Origin: Providencia stuartii
GTDB lineage: Bacteria > Pseudomonadota > Gammaproteobacteria > Enterobacterales > Enterobacteriaceae
Assembly (NCBI RefSeq): GCF_029277985.1
Contig: NZ_CP119546.1
Location: forward strand, 2,542,001-2,606,000
Reading direction: 5' to 3'
Length of the DNA stretch: 64,000 nt
The translations under genes and the position numbers were made by a program. Below are positions 17,183-25,979 of this stretch, piece by piece (within the stretch, counting starts at the first letter, position 1; every line of letters starts with the position of its first letter). The notes under the pieces were generated by a model. The model ran no database searches and was not told the origin of the DNA. It was given only the letters and a program-made list of their open reading frames with translations.

Positions 17183-18169
17183 TTAAGGTTTGCAGTTACC
17201 TGCTAATTCATATCCCGCAGCTTGTGCCGCAGATTCATCAACAAACATTACCGCATTTTTATCTGCCGTGGTTTTAAAACCAGAACAATGTGACAAATGG
17301 TATTTATGCGAATTACGATTTCCTTTTACCTGCGTCGTGGCTTTAGGCGTTTCCGCTTTTAATGCCTTTGTCATTGGTTGTGATGACGCCTTTTCGGGTG
17401 TCTTTATCCCTTGCCCGCTATTTTTATGCCCTAATTCCCATTTCATTTCTCCTGTCACGAATGGATTATGGTGTCCCATCACTGCGGCAATACGTTGGTC
17501 ACGTTGTTTTTCCCATTGGCTCGGTGGATATTGTTTATCCCAAGCCATCAATAATTGCTGCTGCTGACGAGACATGGAAAGATTATAGCGATCGTGCATA
17601 TAAAAATAGACACGTGCAACTTGCCCTTTGACTTCATTACGAGGTTCAAAAACGCGCTGTTGAAAATCCACCCGACTACGACACTGTCCATAAACATACG
17701 CGGCATTTGCGGGTAGCTGAGCATAACTATAATTACTACGGTCACCATTAACTTCACCTATTGATGGTGCTAAGTTATGCATATCCGCTTCCATTTTGCG
17801 AAAAATAGCATCTGTTGACACACAATTTTTACGCCCACCATTTTGCCAACATTGTCTTTGATGACCAAAAACCCATGCTGGAACAATATGCTCCCATTCG
17901 ATACGTTGCGCTCGATTTTGTTGTTTGCGCACTTGATAACCACATGAGGCTAAATCGACTACCCCCCCACTTTTTCCTGCCCAGTTCCATTCACATCCAC
18001 AATATAGCGTTCCCTCTCCTTGATGGTTTTGATCCATATACACTTTGGTTTTACTTAAGACTTTTGCTTCATCAAATGTAGCTGGAGCTGCGATAAGTGG
18101 GAATGTAAATAACAATAATAAAAATGATAGCACCCATTTTGGGCACCAAAAAACATCTGTTCTACTCAA
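17183..18169 (-). CDS. Endonuclease I family nuclease with C-terminal Ada-like metal-binding domain
   Basis: This 328-residue exported DNase is of the EndA/Dns family. The signal peptide is [17 protein letters not shown]. The nuclease domain (about 30-240) has the paired-cysteine LYCGCEWNW, the catalytic [27 protein letters not shown] and [11 protein letters not shown] linker rich in Lys, Thr and Pro (about 245-285) leads to a final block, [16 protein letters not shown] plus [23 protein letters not shown]. That block resembles the Ada-type zinc-binding fold. Plain EndA ends before this. The start is uncertain: a TTG at 18169 is the only start in frame before the signal peptide, with a weak binding site; a GTG 12 codons in would still give a signal peptide. 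Confidence 0.88.
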   Translation of the reverse strand: MSRTDVFWCPKWVLSFLLLLFTFPLIAAPATFDEAKVLSKTKVYMDQNHQGEGTLYCGCEWNWAGKSGGVVDLASCGYQVRKQQNRAQRIEWEHIVPAWVFGHQRQCWQNGGRKNCVSTDAIFRKMEADMHNLAPSIGEVNGDRSNYSYAQLPANAAYVYGQCRSRVDFQQRVFEPRNEVKGQVARVYFYMHDRYNLSMSRQQQQLLMAWDKQYPPSQWEKQRDQRIAAVMGHHNPFVTGEMKWELGHKNSGQGIKTPEKASSQPMTKALKAETPKATTQVKGNRNSHKYHLSHCSGFKTTADKNAVMFVDESAAQAAGYELAGNCKP

Positions 18170-18547
18170 AATAACACCACTGATGGTTTAAGATTAAACG
18201 ATTAACATAGATGCTTTACTGCATCCCGTAATATACTGCATATTTTCTGAACGCAGCTTCAGTTAGCTAAATATAAGCTTTTTTGTCGTGAATGAATATT
18301 AGAGGCACACTATTTTACAATTAAAAAATACTCCCAATAGGGCATCATATACTGATATTAAAGCAATTTGATAATCGCAATTATCTTAATCGTCGGTAGT
18401 GTCTGTCTATTAATTAATCGAATATTTAATAATAAAAGCTAATTAAATAGCTTTAACATCTATTTTATCAATTGCAATATTTTTATAAAAACGAAGATAA
18501 TAGAATCCTTCAGCAATATTATATTTGCCAAAGGTTTCTATTCAATG
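18170..18547. other. Intergenic region with a weak hairpin
   Basis: A small inverted repeat, AAAGCT with AGCTTT around an eight-base loop (about 18437-18456), is followed on the minus strand by TTATT and could end the yjjPB transcript. Nothing else recognisable was seen. Confidence 0.4.
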
Positions 18548-19018
18548 TTATACACTCGGGCGCTTACGATATAACCATAAACCAGGAAGGGATAATCCGA
18601 TTGATAGAGCGCCAACAATAAATGAAGCTCTTAAAAAGTTAGTGACTAATGTTTCAAATAATTCGGGGGTGTAGCCTAAATGAGAAATCTTTACAACAGA
18701 GATCATGGCTGTATAAGCACTAATGCCAGGAAACATGGGAATAACTGCTGCCACAGTAAATACTTTAGGGTGTGCAAGCCACGTTCTTGACCATTGGATC
18801 CCAATCGCCCCAACAAGAATAGCAGCAATAAAACTTGCCCATTCAATATTGAGACCTAACGTCATCATAGTCATACGGGAACCATGGCCAATAGCTCCGA
18901 GCAAGGCACAATATTTTAATGCCTTAACCGGCACATTAAATACCATTGCAAAGCCAACCGCTGGAATTGCCGCAAGCAACATATCTTCTAAAAGTGCGAA
19001 TAAAAAACTCATGCCCAT
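18548..19018 (-). CDS. yjjB: YjjB subunit of ThrE-type exporter
   Basis: This 156-residue inner-membrane protein has four to five hydrophobic segments. It follows E. coli YjjB closely: [70 protein letters not shown] and [11 protein letters not shown]. YjjP and YjjB together correspond to one full ThrE-type transporter and are reported to export succinate in E. coli. The ATG at 19018 gives MGMSF, which aligns with the E. coli start; the one at 19012 forms an ATGA overlap with the yjjP stop. Confidence 0.9.
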   Translation of the reverse strand: MGMSFLFALLEDMLLAAIPAVGFAMVFNVPVKALKYCALLGAIGHGSRMTMMTLGLNIEWASFIAAILVGAIGIQWSRTWLAHPKVFTVAAVIPMFPGISAYTAMISVVKISHLGYTPELFETLVTNFLRASFIVGALSIGLSLPGLWLYRKRPSV

Positions 19019-19818
19019 TCCCTTAAATTCCACACAGCCATTGCAATAACAACACCTATACAGGTCGCAAGCGTCAATAAACTGGCCATCGTCCATCGAG
19101 CGAGTCCGGTATTAACATGTCCTTTAAACATATCTGCTACCGCATTAATTAATGGAAAACCAGGTACTAATAACAATACGCTTGCTGCCATAGAAATACT
19201 TGCCGTCGGTGCAAAATAAGACATTTTAAGTAATAAGCCTGACACAGAAGTGGCGATAAAAGCAGTAATACAAAAATTAATTAATGGATTCATTTGTCGA
19301 GAAGTGAGTACCTGCCGAATATACATGGCGCAGCCACTCGCAATAAAGGTCACTAGTGAACCATCCCATCCCCCACCGTTTAATTTACTAAAACAGGCGC
19401 AAGATAGTGCTACCATTAAAACCATTATCCAACGTGGATAGCGTAGCGGTTTTATAGAAGATAACTTTTTCTGTAGATGTTTACGATCGAGTAAATGATG
19501 CTCAACTAATATCACGGCATGCTGTACTTCCGTGACGACATGCATATTAATTCCACGGTCAATAATACGTCGAGTAGAAGTTAAACAATGGTCGTTAATG
19601 ATGGTTGTCAAAACCAATGAATTTGAAGAAATAGCACTATCAACTTGATCTGCGCCTAGAGCGATACCTAAACGAGTTGTTAACTGTTCGACCAACATGC
19701 TTTCGGCACCATGCTGAAGCAATAGCAGGCCACACTGCATACACAATCGTGTAATTTCTCTTTGCATCTCAGATACGGCATGATCCCCCTGCCACTCATC
19801 ACTTGCATATCCTTTCAT
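19009..19818 (-). CDS. yjjP: YjjP subunit of ThrE-type exporter
   Basis: This 269-residue membrane protein has an N-terminal soluble half ([58 protein letters not shown]) and a C-terminal half of five helices ending in [27 protein letters not shown]. It matches E. coli YjjP. It is transcribed with yjjB, which overlaps its stop. The start at 19818 has AAGGGG before it; an internal Met 17 codons on would match the E. coli length better but lacks a binding site. Confidence 0.9.
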   Translation of the reverse strand: MKGYASDEWQGDHAVSEMQREITRLCMQCGLLLLQHGAESMLVEQLTTRLGIALGADQVDSAISSNSLVLTTIINDHCLTSTRRIIDRGINMHVVTEVQHAVILVEHHLLDRKHLQKKLSSIKPLRYPRWIMVLMVALSCACFSKLNGGGWDGSLVTFIASGCAMYIRQVLTSRQMNPLINFCITAFIATSVSGLLLKMSYFAPTASISMAASVLLLVPGFPLINAVADMFKGHVNTGLARWTMASLLTLATCIGVVIAMAVWNLREWA

Positions 19819-20020
19819 TCCCCTTCCCCTCGAATACAGTGCCATTATTCAGATAATTATTTAAACATGATAATCTTTGACAATATCATAAAGAGAAATA
19901 ATAGCCTGAATCATGATCTCTTTCAGGTTAAAGCATGATTAGTCAGCACTAGCTGCGTCTTTCGTGTTAAGAATAGTTAAAATTAATCGTAAAAAATCAT
20001 AATTCTAGGATAAACATTGC

Positions 20021-20650
20021 ATGAATAGCCCATTTCCTGCCAAAACCCCTAAAGGACAGCGCCGTAATAAAGCATTAATCAGTGCAGCCTCTGATATTTT
20101 TATTCAATATGGGTTTGAAGGAACAACGCTTGATATGATAATTGAGCGTGCGGGAGGTTCTCGGTCGACTTTATATAAAAACTTCGGGGATAAAGAAGGA
20201 TTATTTGCTGCCGTTATTGAGTCTATGATTGATGATATTTTCACCGATGATGATGACAGCACACCGACAAAACAGACTATTGAATCCATTTTATCTTTTT
20301 ATGGCGCTCGCTTTTTATTAAATGTGATCAAGCCACAATCTATTGGTTTATATCGGTTAATCCTCGGAGAATATAATCGTTTCCCTGAAATTAGCCATGC
20401 TTTTTTCGAACAGGGCCCTGTTCGTAGCTATCGGCTATTAACTGAAAAGCTGCTCAGCCTACCTGAAGTCAAAGTCGATGAACAAACATTATTAAGCATC
20501 TCATCTCGATTTTTAGAAATGTTAAAAGCCGATGTTTTTATTAAAACTTTCTGTGTCTCTAACTTTAAACCTAGCGATGAATTTATCTCCAAGCAAATTA
20601 CGCTTTCCGTAGATATCATCGCCAGTTATATTCGAAAAATTAGCCAATAA
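20021..20650 (+). CDS. TetR/AcrR family regulator
   Basis: This 209-residue repressor-type protein has an N-terminal helix-turn-helix (about 17-62: ALISAASDIFIQYGFEGTTLDMIIERAGGSRSTLYKNFGDKEGLF, the standard TetR block). The ligand domain is AefR-like, with LGEYNRFPEISHAFFEQGP. The ligand is unknown. It converges on the next gene with only four bases between stops. A perfect palindrome at 21083-21108 in the promoter of that neighbour is one candidate operator. An AGGA about ten bases upstream fits the start. Confidence 0.88.
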   Translation: MNSPFPAKTPKGQRRNKALISAASDIFIQYGFEGTTLDMIIERAGGSRSTLYKNFGDKEGLFAAVIESMIDDIFTDDDDSTPTKQTIESILSFYGARFLLNVIKPQSIGLYRLILGEYNRFPEISHAFFEQGPVRSYRLLTEKLLSLPEVKVDEQTLLSISSRFLEMLKADVFIKTFCVSNFKPSDEFISKQITLSVDIIASYIRKISQ

Positions 20651-20654
20651 CCTG

Positions 20655-21062
20655 TCATGATGCGACCAATGCCGTAGCACGTCGTTTTGCTGCGGCGGTG
20701 TCATTTTCAATCAATACCTCAGGTCCATATAAAGCAGAAAGTAACGGCGCCATTTGTTCCATATCTTCTTTATCACTTGCATCAGGTTGTAATGTCACAA
20801 TCATGGCTCGGCAATGTTCTAACATGGGTTCTCTCGCATGCTTTAACCAACGGCGGACATATTTCATCGCGGCGATATGCTCATCTGAAGCTTTCCCTTT
20901 TTTCTGTTTAACGGGTGGATAAACTAACGCAAATTGCATTCTTTTTGCTAATAAGAGGTCCATCTCCTCTAGCCATAAACGAGTCTCATCCACTGTTTCA
21001 GGGAATGATTTTATGACACAAACAGGCCATTCCGTCGTATCAACCACTATTTTATTCTGCAT
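20655..21062 (-). CDS. Unrecognised 135-residue cytoplasmic protein
   Basis: I do not recognise this family. The protein has no signal peptide or membrane segment. It starts with a beta strand (NKIVVDTTEWPVCVIKSFPET), then mostly helices: DETRLWLEEMDLLLAKRMQFALVYPPV, DEHIAAMKYVRRWLKHAREPMLEHCRAMIVTL. It ends in an Ala/Arg/Lys tail. The pattern of a short N-terminal strand followed by WL, RRWL and HCRAM could be a small regulatory domain. Its promoter overlaps both a perfect 26-bp palindrome and a Fur-like box. It converges with the TetR gene. Confidence 0.75.
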   Translation of the reverse strand: MQNKIVVDTTEWPVCVIKSFPETVDETRLWLEEMDLLLAKRMQFALVYPPVKQKKGKASDEHIAAMKYVRRWLKHAREPMLEHCRAMIVTLQPDASDKEDMEQMAPLLSALYGPEVLIENDTAAAKRRATALVAS

Positions 21063-21082
21063 ACCTTATTTCCTTCATGACT

Positions 21083-21108
21083 AAAAGTGTACTTAACTGT
21101 ACACTTTT
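21083..21108. promoter_or_regulatory. Perfect palindrome, operator-like
   Basis: AAAAGTGTAC, a six-base spacer and GTACACTTTT form a perfect 10+10 inverted repeat. It covers the likely -10 of the minus-strand gene starting at 21062 (TTGACT at 21125-21120 would be the -35). A repressor dimer site is the simplest reading; the neighbouring TetR protein is a candidate. Confidence 0.6.
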
Positions 21109-21123
21109 GAAGTCCAATGAGTC

Positions 21124-21142
21124 AAGAATGATTCTCATTAAT
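21124..21142. promoter_or_regulatory. Fur-like box
   Basis: AAGAATGATTCTCATTAAT matches 13 of 19 positions of the Fur consensus with the core AATGAT...CATT intact. It overlaps the -35 region of the 21062 gene and lies 160 bases before the gene at 21306, so either could be the target. Confidence 0.5.
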
Positions 21143-21305
21143 ATTTATGCAATTTATGCTATCTTGATAATGCCAATATTACAGATTATTCCTAATATGC
21201 TTAAAAAACACCTTCTGCTGAAAATATTGATTGATGGAGGAGGTGTCTTTTTGAATATGGGATGCTATTCTCGGCTTATTGTTACATCAAAAAAGCGAAT
21301 AAATT

Positions 21306-21599
21306 ATGAAAAAATTACTTCCAGTTGTTTTCGGGATATTGACGGCATTAACTGCATTTAGCGCGAATGCAGGAAAAAATTGTGATACTTATTTTCAAGA
21401 AATGAATACGCTTGTTAAACAGGCGGAAGAGCAGTACAAAAGTGATCCTAATGTGAAAGAAAGAATTTCTGAAATGAAACAGCAATTAGAAGATGCCAAA
21501 AAAGCACTTGCTGATTACCCTGAAGAAGCTCAAGAACAAGCTTGTCAACAAGGTATTGAAGCAATCAAAAAAGCGAAAGAAGCCGTAGAAGGTAAATAA
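21306..21599 (+). CDS. DUF5339-like small periplasmic protein
   Basis: This 97-residue protein has a signal peptide ending SANA (about residue 22). The mature part has two cysteines (KNCDTYF, EQACQQG) bracketing a long charged helix with many Lys/Glu/Gln, so it is probably a helical hairpin closed by a disulfide. The spacing resembles DUF5339 proteins of unknown function. No good ribosome binding site is visible (only AAGCGAA), but the signal peptide fixes the frame. A 14-bp terminator follows. Confidence 0.75.
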   Translation: MKKLLPVVFGILTALTAFSANAGKNCDTYFQEMNTLVKQAEEQYKSDPNVKERISEMKQQLEDAKKALADYPEEAQEQACQQGIEAIKKAKEAVEGK

Positions 21600-21707
21600 T
21601 CGTTTTATTTTTATACCCATAGCACTTCACTTATATGGGGATAAATGCCCTTCGAGTTAACGTAACAATATATTATCTCTCAATATGCCATTACATTAAC
21701 TTAACTT

Positions 21708-21738
21708 GGGTAAGACCAGTATCATACTGGTCTTACCC
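21708..21738. terminator. Bidirectional terminator, 14-bp perfect stem
   Basis: GGGTAAGACCAGTA (21708-21721) pairs perfectly with TACTGGTCTTACCC (21725-21738) with a three-base loop. It lies between the convergent DUF5339-like gene and the universal stress gene. Confidence 0.88.
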
Positions 21739-21747
21739 TTAATAATA

Positions 21748-22185
21748 TTATCTCACGACTAACACAGAGATTGTCGCATAAGAAACAATACCTGAAGCAT
21801 TTGAGCCTAATAAATGTGTTGAAATACTAGGGTTACGTGAGCCAATAACAATTAAGTCAGCGCCAATTTCTTCCGCTTCCGCGAGTACTTTATCGCGCGG
21901 CGATCCAAAAGCCACTTTATAAGAGATATCTTCATGCGGATAATCGATCTTAGCGATAATTTCTTTTAACTGCTCTTCTGAGCGTTCAACCGCTTTTTTG
22001 GCGAATGAAGATAAAAGATCATAATGATAGCTATAGCTCATCGAAAATCTTGATACATCGGGAACTGAGTGAAAAAGATGTATTTTTGCTCCTGACACTT
22101 TTGCCAAATAAATTGCATGTTTTAATGCCTTATCTGTCAGAATATCCTCAGAAATATCTACAGGAACCAAAATTTTACTATACAT
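21748..22185 (-). CDS. Universal stress protein, UspF-type (copy 1)
   Basis: This 145-residue cytoplasmic protein has one Usp domain of alpha/beta nucleotide-binding fold. It has ILVPVDISED at the start and VIGSRNPSISTHLLGSNASGIV at the end, fitting the G-x2-G-x9-G(S/T) ATP-binding pattern, and finishes SVLVVR. It most resembles E. coli UspF. GGGGGTA precedes the start. A close paralogue lies 0.7 kb upstream with a small channel-like membrane gene between them, all on the same strand. Confidence 0.9.
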   Translation of the reverse strand: MYSKILVPVDISEDILTDKALKHAIYLAKVSGAKIHLFHSVPDVSRFSMSYSYHYDLLSSFAKKAVERSEEQLKEIIAKIDYPHEDISYKVAFGSPRDKVLAEAEEIGADLIVIGSRNPSISTHLLGSNASGIVSYATISVLVVR

Positions 22186-22376
22186 GCGATACCCCCATTA
22201 ATTATTTATATTTTTGTTATCAGTCACTTAAACCATTTATGACTAAGTTCTGATAACAAGGAGACACTGTTGGATGCTTATCATTTTTGTTCACTAAAAG
22301 TATAGTATTAATAAAATCAAACTGCCGTGAGCTACCAGACTATTTGTAAAATCGAGTTCACAATTTTATCAAGACA

Positions 22377-22730
22377 CTAGTTATCTTCTAAATGCCATTT
22401 ATGCAAAATACGGTGTAAAAAAGGCGTGACAATTAAACCAATACTGATAATGAACACACTCTGTAAAAATAAGCCATAAATAGCAATAAAAAATCGTCCA
22501 CCTTGAGTTATTGGCGCTGGTTCTATTGATTGACCACTTAACATCGATAATGCGTTAAGCATCGACTCCATTAACGAATGTCCTTCAATAACATAAAAAC
22601 CAAGAATACCCGGTAATAGCCCAAGGAAAAAAACCAGTAATGATATAAAATAGAATCGTAATACCCTTAATACGAAATGCTCAATTCTCAGCACTTCTTG
22701 AGAAAACTTTTCCATAAATACGTTTACCAT
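22377..22730 (-). CDS. Two-helix membrane protein with channel-like layout
   Basis: This 117-residue protein has helix 1 (about residues 24-47, YFISLLVFFLGLLPGILGFY), a short re-entrant-like stretch (SLMESMLNALSMLSGQ), then SIEPAPITQGG and helix 2 (RFFIAIYGLFLQSVFIISIGLIV). A basic C-terminal tail ends it. The order of outer helix, pore-helix-like segment, loop, GG-R and inner helix is that of two-helix potassium channels. The filter (TVGYG) is replaced by LSGQS, so potassium selectivity is not supported. I do not know the family. The start could also be Met6. It lies between two universal stress genes, a neighbourhood that suggests nucleotide-sensing control (inference). Confidence 0.6.
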   Translation of the reverse strand: MVNVFMEKFSQEVLRIEHFVLRVLRFYFISLLVFFLGLLPGILGFYVIEGHSLMESMLNALSMLSGQSIEPAPITQGGRFFIAIYGLFLQSVFIISIGLIVTPFLHRILHKWHLEDN

Positions 22731-22901
22731 CCCGATAGAAATAACAATAATCAGGTTGAACTATAACATTCAATGCATTAGGTGAATAACAGTAAAATAC
22801 GAATCTAATCGTAAATCATCATTTAACGATGAATAAAATAAAAAGAAAGCCTAGTGAACAATTCCATGAGCCTAAGCATTAGCATAGGCTCACGGTCAAT
22901 A

Positions 22902-23330
22902 TTAACGGACAACCAATACAGAAGTTTCTGCGTAACGAACAATTCCTGCGGCTGTTGAACCTAAGAGGTGAGTGGATATATTAGGACGGCGCGAACCGAT
23001 GACAATAATATCTGCATTAATATCTTTCGCTGTATTAATGACTTCATCACGAGGTGAGCCAAACGTAATGGTATAGCTGACATCGGCAATAGGTAAATCA
23101 ATGGAGTCCATTAACATTTTCATATCTTCTTCTGCTTTAACCGTTGCTCGGTCTTTTATTTCCATATAACCCAGCGCGTATGCATTAATAATCGCAGAAG
23201 AAATTGGCAATACATGAATCAAGTGAATTTTTGCACCTGATTGTTTGGCTAAATTAACCGCATGACGAACAGCTTTACTTGTTAGTTCATCTTCGGTGAG
23301 ATCTATAGGAACCAGAATCGTTTTATACAT
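22902..23330 (-). CDS. Universal stress protein, UspF-type (copy 2)
   Basis: This 142-residue Usp-domain protein starts ILVPIDLTEDELTSKAVRHAVNLAKQSGAKIHLIHV and ends VIGSRRPNISTHLLGSTAAGIVRYAETSVLVVR, with the ATP-binding glycine pattern intact. It is a clear paralogue of the gene at 21748 and both look like UspF. The start has a strong AGGAGGGG. The separate leader regions suggest each gene has its own promoter. Confidence 0.9.
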   Translation of the reverse strand: MYKTILVPIDLTEDELTSKAVRHAVNLAKQSGAKIHLIHVLPISSAIINAYALGYMEIKDRATVKAEEDMKMLMDSIDLPIADVSYTITFGSPRDEVINTAKDINADIIVIGSRRPNISTHLLGSTAAGIVRYAETSVLVVR

Positions 23331-23610
23331 ATACCCCTCCTGATAGAAAATAAAATTTAAGTTAACGGTAAAATTATAATCGAATACTCAAGAATGTCTC
23401 TAAAACAACAAGATAAATGAGATCTACCGCTACAAATGATTAACGATTATTCTTTTAGCCATCGTGTGATTGTTAATCCAACGAATGTATTTTTAGGATC
23501 CAAGAATTGAGTAATAACGTCCTTCTCCAACATCATGCGCTGAAAAACCTAAACGGAATAATTTTTATAGCGCAATTATCATATAACTGTTTGCGGTTAA
23601 TCCCTTCCGC

Positions 23611-24540
23611 TTATCTCAAACGCGACTCAGCCATAGACCACATTTTTTCAATCATTTGTTGCGCATATATGGCTTGCTCTCCACTAATATCCGGTGGCGT
23701 ATTATGGCTTACTGCCTCAATAAAGTGACGGATCGCGCCATCAAAGCCACGCTGTACTAATATCGAGTCCCAATTAGAAGGCTGTTTTTGTATCACACCT
23801 TGTTGATTTTCGCTGACCCAATGATTCATATTTGTCACTTGATAAACACTACCATCACAGATGGCCGAGACTTGCTCTTGTTGACTTCCTGCACGACGAT
23901 GCATTGATGTCGTTATCCAGCATTGATTAGCATTAAGATGATGCTCAGCGTAAAATAACTCTCGATTCGCTGTCGTACTAATACTACCGCTTACTAACGA
24001 CGCATGGCCTCCCGCCAGCCAAATAGCGGTGTCCACTACATGCAAATAATCATCAAGCAAAGTAAAACACACATCGTTAGGGCCAACACTATCACTACGG
24101 TGCTTTTCCATCCGTATCGAAGAGACCTGATTAATTTGTTGTTTTAGCTGCTGATAAAAAGGTGAAAAACGTCGATTGAAGCCAACCATCAGCGAGCGTT
24201 TTTGTTTATATGCTAAATGAATAAGCTGTTCTGATTGAGTCAGGGTTTCGGCGAGTGGTTTATCGACATAAACATGCACACCCGCCGATAGCAAACTGTG
24301 GATCACACTAAAATGACTTGAGGTACTACTATGAACAAAAACCGCATCACAGTCTGCTGCTAGTGATTTTATGCCTGAATACAACGGAATACGATAACTG
24401 TCACAAACGATTTTCGCTTTCGCTTGGTTAGGCGAAAAAGCCCCCATAAGTTGCCAATTCTCAGTTTTACTGAGCACAGGTAAATAGGCTTTCTGTGCAA
24501 TAGCCCCCAAACCAACAATGCCGACACGTAGTTTTCTCAT
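23611..24540 (-). CDS. yceM: Gfo/Idh/MocA oxidoreductase YceM
   Basis: This 309-residue dinucleotide-binding oxidoreductase has Rossmann motif GIVGLGAIAQKAYLPVL at the N-terminus. The family lysine region follows, HVYVDKPLAETL, then GFNRRFSPFY and DDYLHVVDTAIWLAGG, with HHL and MHRRAGSQQEQV. It follows E. coli YceM (formerly MviM) along the whole length. Its substrate is unknown. The gene is alone, with the RyhB RNA starting 236 bases upstream of its start and pointing away. Confidence 0.92.
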   Translation of the reverse strand: MRKLRVGIVGLGAIAQKAYLPVLSKTENWQLMGAFSPNQAKAKIVCDSYRIPLYSGIKSLAADCDAVFVHSSTSSHFSVIHSLLSAGVHVYVDKPLAETLTQSEQLIHLAYKQKRSLMVGFNRRFSPFYQQLKQQINQVSSIRMEKHRSDSVGPNDVCFTLLDDYLHVVDTAIWLAGGHASLVSGSISTTANRELFYAEHHLNANQCWITTSMHRRAGSQQEQVSAICDGSVYQVTNMNHWVSENQQGVIQKQPSNWDSILVQRGFDGAIRHFIEAVSHNTPPDISGEQAIYAQQMIEKMWSMAESRLR

Positions 24541-24740
24541 TAAACCATAACCTGTATATGAGGTTTCACAAATGCATTCCGCTGAGTATAACGAATAATT
24601 TCTTTATAAACCCATTGTTTTCTTAGAATTTAAAACCTATCGCATAAAAACGTCAAAAGGTAACAACTTGAAATTTCAGTTTTTTTTAAGACTGATTAAT
24701 GCGTAAGAAAATAAAATCATGTTAACACATAAAAAAGGGG

Positions 24741-24769
24741 TTGATTTATTAAATGAGAATGGTTATCTT
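24741..24769 (+). promoter_or_regulatory. Promoter and Fur box of the first RyhB
   Basis: TTGATT (24741-24746), a 17-bp spacer and TATCTT (24764-24769) form a good promoter. AATGAGAATGGTTATC (24752-24767), a 13 of 16 match to the Fur consensus, fills the spacer and the -10, as in other RyhB promoters. It predicts repression by iron-loaded Fur. Confidence 0.85.
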
Positions 24770-24775
24770 TTACCT

Positions 24776-24874
24776 AACGAATACCTGAGTAATTTACTCA
24801 AGCTTTCGTAAACGACATTGCTCACATTGCTTCCAGTTTTAGCAGGCCAACTTCTCTGAGTTGGCCTTTTTTTT
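24776..24874 (+). ncRNA. ryhB: RyhB small RNA, copy 1
   Basis: The core ACATTGCTCACATTGCTTCC (from about 24816) is identical to the conserved pairing region of E. coli RyhB. It is followed by a terminator stem AGGCCAACT with AGTTGGCCT (24844-24867) and eight T. RyhB binds Hfq and represses mRNAs of iron-using proteins when iron is scarce. The 5' end is inferred from the promoter at 24741-24769. It lies beside yceM, a Gfo/Idh/MocA gene; E. coli ryhB lies beside yhhX, a member of the same enzyme family. Confidence 0.93.
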
Positions 24875-24911
24875 CAATAAATATCGCCAATACTCCGTTT
24901 GGCGTCCTGCA

Positions 24912-25694
24912 TTATTTCCGACTAATTGCGCTGGAAAAGCTCCATGATTTTAAATGTCCAACGTAACTTAAGCGCTGAGTTGGCACAAAGGTTGGAACAT
25001 CTCCTGTTCGCATATGCAGAATATCTGCTGGCGTTATCCATGCAGAATTACCTTCAAACAAAGGCAGCCCCGCATATTTATATGCGTCTAGGACAAACTG
25101 CGAACAAAAGAAACCATTCGCTTGATCAACATCATCACCTAGTTGTACTGTCGCAAGCGTTTTTAAACAAAAATTACGTATTGTTTGGCCAATAAAGGGA
25201 AGTTCACAAACACGTTTAGTGAGCATCCAAGGGGCGATCATCACAATACCTTTATAGTTATACTTGCTACCATCATTTTGCATTGAGAATTCGCGAAGTT
25301 TATCCGCATGAATAGAGGTTAAACCTGCTTGCCGTAAAACGACCATATTATTTGAATCCGCAATTGCTTGGTCGAGAGAGATAATCCTCACCCCACTCCC
25401 TACTGATTCAGCGACTTCACCAGCGCCTAAATAGATTGATGCATGGCTAACACCGCTAATACTGAATAGTCGGATCCCCCATGAATTCAGTCCTGTTGCT
25501 GAAGATAATAAAATATCACCAGGTAACATATCAGAGACGGCCAGCACTTCTACCGACTCTTTAATCGGTATGGTGTTCGGCTGCTGAATGCTAAACTTTA
25601 GCCGATTACTTTCTTCATCTTTTTTAAATCCGGTTGAACAGCCTGTCACAATAATAAGACAAAAATAGCAGAATAAATATTTGAAGTTTATCAA
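24912..25694 (-). CDS. YaeF-like lipoprotein, permuted papain-like (NlpC/P60 superfamily) hydrolase
   Basis: This 260-residue protein has a lipoprotein signal with lipobox VTGC. The domain is a circularly permuted papain fold: catalytic His in VSHASIYLGAGEVAESVGSGV and Cys in GFFCSQFVLDAYKYAG, with AVSDMLPGDILLSS at the start and WITPADILHMRTGDV near the end. It follows E. coli YaeF closely. These enzymes are thought to cut amide bonds in the envelope, but the substrate is unknown. The start is a TTG at 25694 with a weak AGGT upstream; no ATG is available before the signal peptide. It is alone and converges on RyhB. Confidence 0.87.
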   Translation of the reverse strand: MINFKYLFCYFCLIIVTGCSTGFKKDEESNRLKFSIQQPNTIPIKESVEVLAVSDMLPGDILLSSATGLNSWGIRLFSISGVSHASIYLGAGEVAESVGSGVRIISLDQAIADSNNMVVLRQAGLTSIHADKLREFSMQNDGSKYNYKGIVMIAPWMLTKRVCELPFIGQTIRNFCLKTLATVQLGDDVDQANGFFCSQFVLDAYKYAGLPLFEGNSAWITPADILHMRTGDVPTFVPTQRLSYVGHLKSWSFSSAISRK

Positions 25695-25939
25695 TAGAGA
25701 TACCTAGTTAATTTTTATATTTATGAGCTAATTTAATGTAACCAAGTTCTGCTATTTTTTCATCGGAAATATCTTAATATTCGATGTTATTCGTGATGTA
25801 GAAACGCTTACCACATCACATGTTGACTCGTTAAATCACGTTAAAACTGAATATTTATCTCACAATCAATATGTTGGGGGAAATAAGACAGGTATGCTAT
25901 TAGTAAATCAGCATATCAAAATGATTATTTTTTTGTTCT

Positions 25940-25968
25940 TTAACCCCCTAGCAATGCCAGAGGGTTAA
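25940..25968. terminator. Terminator-like hairpin after the 74-residue gene
   Basis: TAACCCCCT pairs with AGAGGGTTA (about 25941-25967) with one mismatch. It lies just beyond the stop codon of the minus-strand gene at 25980. No T-run follows on the minus strand. Confidence 0.5.
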
Positions 25969-25979
25969 CATCCATTCAA

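Noticed and set aside
21077..21361. 94-codon plus-strand frame overlapping the start of the DUF5339-like gene
   Set aside because: It covers the operator region and overlaps a gene with a clear signal peptide in another frame; no binding site.
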